This document shows positions 63,257 through 64,000 of a stretch of 64,000 nt of DNA, in pieces. Source of the stretch: Aminobacter ciceronei. GTDB lineage: Bacteria > Pseudomonadota > Alphaproteobacteria > Rhizobiales > Rhizobiaceae. The stretch is from contig NZ_JACJHY010000030.1 in NCBI RefSeq assembly GCF_014138625.1, positions 29,165 through 93,164 of the forward strand, read 5' to 3'. Position numbers and translations under genes: made by a program. Under the pieces are notes generated by a model. It searched no databases and was not told the origin of the DNA. It worked only from the letters and a program-made list of their open reading frames with translations. The stretch's first letter is position 1; each line of letters begins with the position of its first letter.

Positions 63257-63832
63257 ATGTTCATCCAGACCGAAGCGACCCCCAATCCGGCGACGCTGAA
63301 GTTCCTGCCGGGCAAGGAAGTTTTGCTCGAAGGCACGGCCGATTTCCGCGACGCCGACAGCGCGCGTGCGGCGTCGCCGCTGGCCGGCCGGCTGTTCGAA
63401 ATCCCCGGCGTCACCGGCGTGTTCTTCGGCTACGACTTCATTACCGTTACCAAGGACGGCCCCGACTGGCAGCACCTCAAGCCGGCGATCCTCGGCTCGA
63501 TCATGGAACATTTCATGTCGGGCGTGCCTGTCATGGCCGGTCAGGCAGCCGGCGGCGGCGGCCATCATGACGACGAGAACGAGTTCTTCGACCAGGCCGA
63601 CGCCGAGATCGTTGTGACGATCAAGGAACTGCTCGATACGCGCGTGCGCCCGGCTGTTGCCCAGGACGGCGGCGACATCACCTTCCGCGGCTACGAGAAC
63701 GGCACCGTGTTCCTGCACATGAAGGGCGCCTGCGCTGGCTGCCCGTCGTCGACGGCGACGCTGAAGCACGGGATCCAGAACCTGCTTCGCCATTTCGTAC
63801 CCGAAGTGCAGCAGGTCGAGCAGGTTTCCTGA
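63257..63832 (+). CDS. NifU/Nfu-type Fe-S cluster scaffold protein
   Basis: A 191-residue protein: N-terminal Nfu_N domain (FIQTEATPNPATLKFLPGKE, about residues 2-87) and C-terminal NifU domain with the cluster-binding CxxC (GACAGCPSS, Cys159/Cys162). It carries a [4Fe-4S] cluster from the scaffold to target enzymes. A His-rich GGGHHDDEN linker joins the domains. The ICE box upstream fits iron regulation. Last complete gene of the window. Confidence 0.92.
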   Translation: MFIQTEATPNPATLKFLPGKEVLLEGTADFRDADSARAASPLAGRLFEIPGVTGVFFGYDFITVTKDGPDWQHLKPAILGSIMEHFMSGVPVMAGQAAGGGGHHDDENEFFDQADAEIVVTIKELLDTRVRPAVAQDGGDITFRGYENGTVFLHMKGACAGCPSSTATLKHGIQNLLRHFVPEVQQVEQVS

Positions 63833-63884
63833 TCGAGGCCACCAGCCCGGCCGGTTGACGCAACCGGTACTCAAGACAACAAAA

Positions 63885-63906
63885 AACCGGGCCAAAGTGC
63901 CCGGTT
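63885..63906 (-). terminator. Rho-independent terminator on the minus strand
   Basis: Perfect 8-bp arms AACCGGGC/GCCCGGTT with a 6-base loop. On the minus strand the stem runs straight into TTTTTTG, the T-tract of a classical terminator. It would end the gene entering from the right; it may also slow transcription from the Nfu gene. Confidence 0.75.
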
Positions 63907-63917
63907 CAGACTGCTGA

Positions 63918-63945
63918 CAAACCCCTGGCGAGAGTTGGGGGTTTG
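63918..63945. repeat. Second stem-loop near the right edge
   Basis: CAAACCCC/GGGGTTTG form perfect 8-bp arms with a 12-base loop, 11 bp from the terminator. Probably part of the same 3' untranslated region. Confidence 0.5.
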
Positions 63946-63949
63946 TGAT

Positions 63950-64000
63950 TCAGTGGGTGATGTTGAAGCGAGCCGGCCCTGAACAAACCGCACTTGAGAT
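63950..64000 (-). CDS. C-terminal end of a minus-strand gene (partial)
   Basis: A frame entering from the right edge reads ISSAVCSGPARFNITH and then stops (TGA, 63952-63950). The only support is the strong minus-strand terminator 43 bp further on. The protein family cannot be told from 16 residues. Confidence 0.35.
   Translation of the reverse strand: MSSAVCSGPARFNITH

Noticed and set aside
1..64000. tRNA, rRNA, CRISPR array, prophage, integrase or IS element
   Set aside because: I looked on both strands and saw no cloverleaf-like sequence, no regularly spaced repeats and no transposase or integrase motifs. The repeats present are short palindromes between genes.

Overview
The window is chromosomal DNA of a GC-rich alphaproteobacterium. 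I place it in the Rhizobiales (Hyphomicrobiales), probably in the Mesorhizobium/Aminobacter neighbourhood of the Phyllobacteriaceae. This is inferred from the order malic enzyme - mutS - (insertion) - glnD - murJ - (insertion) - trpS - usp - nifU-like, from Irr-type (ICE) and RirA-type (IRO) iron operators, from the ECF42 sigma/YciI pair, and from REP-like palindromes between genes. There are no rRNA or tRNA genes, no CRISPR array and no intact insertion sequence. Nearly every base is coding, with strong GC3 bias, so many long antisense frames are shadows of real genes.

Layout. 1-3478: end of a sugar catabolic operon (ABC permease, LacI regulator, Gfo/Idh dehydrogenase, PfkB kinase). 3693-10390: DUF2189 membrane protein, ECF42 sigma factor with YciI partner, GABA-type aminotransferase, TetR/DinB divergent pair, FAD/NAD reductase. 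11021-16989: periplasmic iron cluster (imelysin, Bfd, bacterioferritin, di-haem c-type cytochrome, second imelysin, DUF1513) with an ICE box upstream. 17002-28084: scattered housekeeping and accessory genes (PhnN, PrfC, AlkC-like DNA repair, VOC/DUF1801, class II amidotransferase, Lrp, Dut, HAD phosphatase, PEP-mutase family, CysZ-like, adenosine kinase). 28648-33801: malic enzyme and MutS. 33826-54285: a 20-kb block of accessory genes, many of them regulator/target pairs (MFS and AraC, AraC/hydrolase, TetR/GFA-DUF6958, HTH/Clp-N, GGDEF-EAL protein, haem-type TonB receptor, copper ATPase, GT10 fucosyltransferase-like). 54368-58808: glnD and murJ. 58940-61258: a three-gene sugar cassette (RmlC-like cupin, Gfo/Idh, GT2). 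61357-63832: trpS, usp and an Nfu-type Fe-S scaffold with its own ICE box. The right edge holds a terminator and the tail of a minus-strand gene.

How the genes work together. Iron is the recurring theme. The 11-17 kb cluster couples periplasmic iron binding and redox with storage and release in the cytoplasm. The TonB receptor at 48 kb has an IRO-type box, and nfuA has an ICE box close to its start. Other well-formed operators are a MerR/CueR-type copper promoter with a 19-bp spacer, a perfect TetR palindrome, AraC-type direct repeats 22 bp apart, and two tandem inverted repeats abutting the HTH/Clp-N pair. Two local duplications leave scars: a degenerate copy of the pfkB 3' end, and an 88-bp, 91% identical fragment of an AraC gene on the far side of an MFS gene.
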